A stretch of 64,000 nt of DNA from Balanoglossus misakiensis (taxonomy: Eukaryota > Hemichordata): contig CM082589.2 in NCBI GenBank assembly GCA_040954595.2, forward strand, positions 2,232,001 to 2,296,000, read 5' to 3'. This document shows, one piece after another, positions 62,026 through 64,000 of this stretch; position 1 is the stretch's first letter; each line of letters opens with the position of its first letter. The position numbers and the translations under genes were made by a program. The notes below the pieces were generated by a model. It was not told the origin of the DNA. It searched no databases and saw only the letters and a program-made list of their open reading frames with translations.

Positions 62026-63300
62026 ATATATTCTTCAAGATTTTTTTTCTCCCCTGCCACATCGACGACATACCTGACTGCGGATTTTCGTCCTAGTCGA
62101 AATTTTCCCCGCTCCGTTCGTCTTTTCGTCGACAACCGGTAACAGCATACGTCGGGAGAATATTCTGATTTGTCAGAATCCCCATACTGATTGAGTAGAG
62201 GCCTTTCTCCATTCGAAGGGCGAGACTCTGAGCTCTAAACGGGACACTGACGTCAGCCGGTGAGCCACACATTGTCTCTTGATCCGCCATGACATCTTCG
62301 GTCGAAATTATCTGACGTTTCACTCACTCGTTCCTGTGATTTCGTGGGCTTCTTTTTGGTTCCAAAAGAAAACGACACAAGCCAGTTCCGTCCATCCGAC
62401 CTCTGCCATAATGTCTGTCGAGAACAACATAATGAGTCAACGTTATAGTTCAGTTTCCCTCTATTTGGACAGGTTCGTCGCTGCCGGCCATGCCAGCGCT
62501 GAAGAAGGGACGGTCTGATCACGCCAGGAAAAGAAAGGGCGCAACCACTATGTGAAAGGTTTGCCAAATTGACAACATCCGCGGCGTTCTTGGGTTTCCC
62601 GTCGTAATCGTGGCGTTTTACGAGACATTGAAGACACTGCGCTGTCGGACAGAAGACCACAACATATCTAAAAGGGAGATCTTTCTCCTTGTCGAGATGG
62701 GAAGTCAACTATAGTCGGAGAGGCGGTCCGATGAGTATACGTGCCGACTGACTGTAAGCTCGACTGCCTGCCTGATTAAAATGGACGGGCTGTTACGCTG
62801 CTTGTTTTATGCGCACAGAGATGATGTGATGTAAAATTCAAACAAGGCTGACCTTTCGTGCATCCATATTGGCGTCCCTAGGGAGCTGCCCAAATCGATG
62901 CTCGCCAATTAAGATGCAGCTCCACATCCCGCTTACCCAGTAATACGCTTACAGTGTCTTAATAAAACAACAGCCCAAGATATGGCGAGAATATCGCATA
63001 CCCATACACAGGCGAAGCATCCAGACCCGAACGCCCACGCAGTCGACGGACTTGATGAGGTGAAGCCAGCGTCACTGTAGCCAACAAGCGCCGCCTAACC
63101 TCTCTGTTAAGAACCTTAAACACGCGCTGGCATTATGAATATTAAGTGACTGAACACCTAATAAAATTACGTTTTTCACGAAATCCACAAAAGATCCCCA
63201 TTTTCTCTCCGGATTCACCTTACTAACAAAATGGCGGGGGTTGAATCGTTGCCCGACAAAAAAGCGCAAATGTTTCTATTCAGACTCGAATCCGCAGTGC
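62026..63300 (-). promoter_or_regulatory. Candidate 5' region of the pri-miR-124 transcript
   Basis: This segment, immediately upstream of the hairpin on its strand, is richer in GC and CpG than the flanks and is stop-poor. A 151-codon minus ORF (62253-62708) has no recognisable motif and modest codon bias, so it is more likely exon sequence of the primary transcript than a protein. Degenerate RE1-like halves lie at 62449-62503. A further minus ORF of 65 codons (63072-63269) is also unrecognised. The start site is not visible. Confidence 0.3.
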
Positions 63301-64000
63301 CAAAGGTTGGCAACTTTTTCCCGCTGATTGTGTGCTATCATTGCGGAGCAATCTTGCGGGGCAGGTGTAGGCTAATGTAAAATAATCCCGTGTCGCAGTG
63401 ATAGGGGCCGCTGCCATAGTCGCGCATAATCCGCTAGATTGTCCGTTAATGAAGGCCCACTAATACACTATAAATGGATGCGTGCATTGCAAGGCCTCCC
63501 AGAATTGAGCAGCTTCGTCTCTCGGGGGTTTCACCTGTCAGTCAGCATTTTTCATGAATATCAGCACGGGGGCCGCGCCGGATATTTTCTCCAAAAGAAA
63601 GTGATAACAAAACAAATCGATTTTCTCCCCCAATCAAAACGTTAACATGACATTAATTCTGTAACTTGAGACGTTTTCTGTTTTGAGAAAAAAAGGGCAA
63701 CTCATTAATCACAAAATCATGGCAAAGATCCCAGGTTTCATTTAAACCTCACTTTACGAACAACAAGATGTTAAATCTCTTAATTTTATTGCACCCAAAT
63801 CAATCGCTACAGTCAGTACAAAATCGTTGTCTCGATGACAAATTTGTCCTCCTAAATTTTTATAGCTGTTTGGGGATCGGGTCTCAGTGTTGGAAATAAA
63901 AAACAGGCATCAACGTATATTTGTCAGGGAAAGATATAGCGAGCTGATGTGGCGCGTTGCATTACATGTATATGGTCGGCCAGGTCGTGAATAATATTGG
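63301..64000. other. Right-edge sequence, no gene seen
   Basis: AT-rich, with one unrecognised 68-codon plus ORF (63439-63645). Confidence 0.5.

Noticed and set aside
62253-62708. 151-codon minus ORF as a protein gene
   Set aside because: No recognisable motif and weak codon bias, and it lies in the expected 5' region of pri-miR-124; kept only as part of that region.
1-64000. tRNA, rRNA or transposase genes
   Set aside because: No tRNA B-box in a cloverleaf context, no rRNA segment, and no transposase or reverse-transcriptase motif was found by eye on either strand.

Overview
This is a eukaryotic, animal-type window. It has GT-AG introns, one spliced housekeeping-type gene, one intronless developmental transcription factor, a canonical metazoan microRNA hairpin, many long tetranucleotide and trinucleotide microsatellites, and large gene-free stretches. 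There is no sign of bacterial, plasmid or phage organisation. A bilaterian with compact introns (about 130-200 bp), such as a marine invertebrate, fits best. The sequence alone does not fix the phylum.

Layout. At the left edge a six-exon plus-strand gene (259-1913) encodes a 285-residue thiopurine S-methyltransferase (TPMT) family protein. From about 2.9 to 23 kb I see no convincing gene. This part holds long simple repeats: (TATG)n at 4.0 kb, a 2.9-kb CTGC/CTGT satellite at 7.86-10.77 kb and (ATTC)n at 17.2 kb. At 23761-24462 on the minus strand is an intronless bHLH gene of the BHLHE22/BHLHE23 (beta3/Oli) family, with a TATA/CCAAT/CRE-like promoter upstream. From about 24.9 to 61.9 kb there is a block without a secure protein gene. 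It holds a GC-rich, stop-poor island (25.6-26.3 kb), a candidate minus-strand exon with a perfect splice donor (34407-34696), a weak CCP/sushi-like terminal exon candidate (45783-46043) and further microsatellites. At 61946-62025 on the minus strand lies a clear pre-miR-124 hairpin. The mature 20-mer core is identical to the canonical animal sequence, and the 5p arm is complementary.

The main result is the linkage. A beta3-type bHLH gene and mir-124 sit about 37.5 kb apart on the same strand, with mir-124 upstream. This matches the vertebrate arrangement MIR124-2/BHLHE22 (human 8q12.3), and MIR124-3/BHLHE23 (20q13.33) is also linked. It suggests an old neuronal regulatory block whose intervening DNA carries shared enhancers. 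None of the protein ORF calls would reveal this; the only ORF over the hairpin is spurious.

The very long ORFs in the CTGC/CTGT satellite (up to 1029 codons) are artefacts, because that repeat cannot form stop codons.
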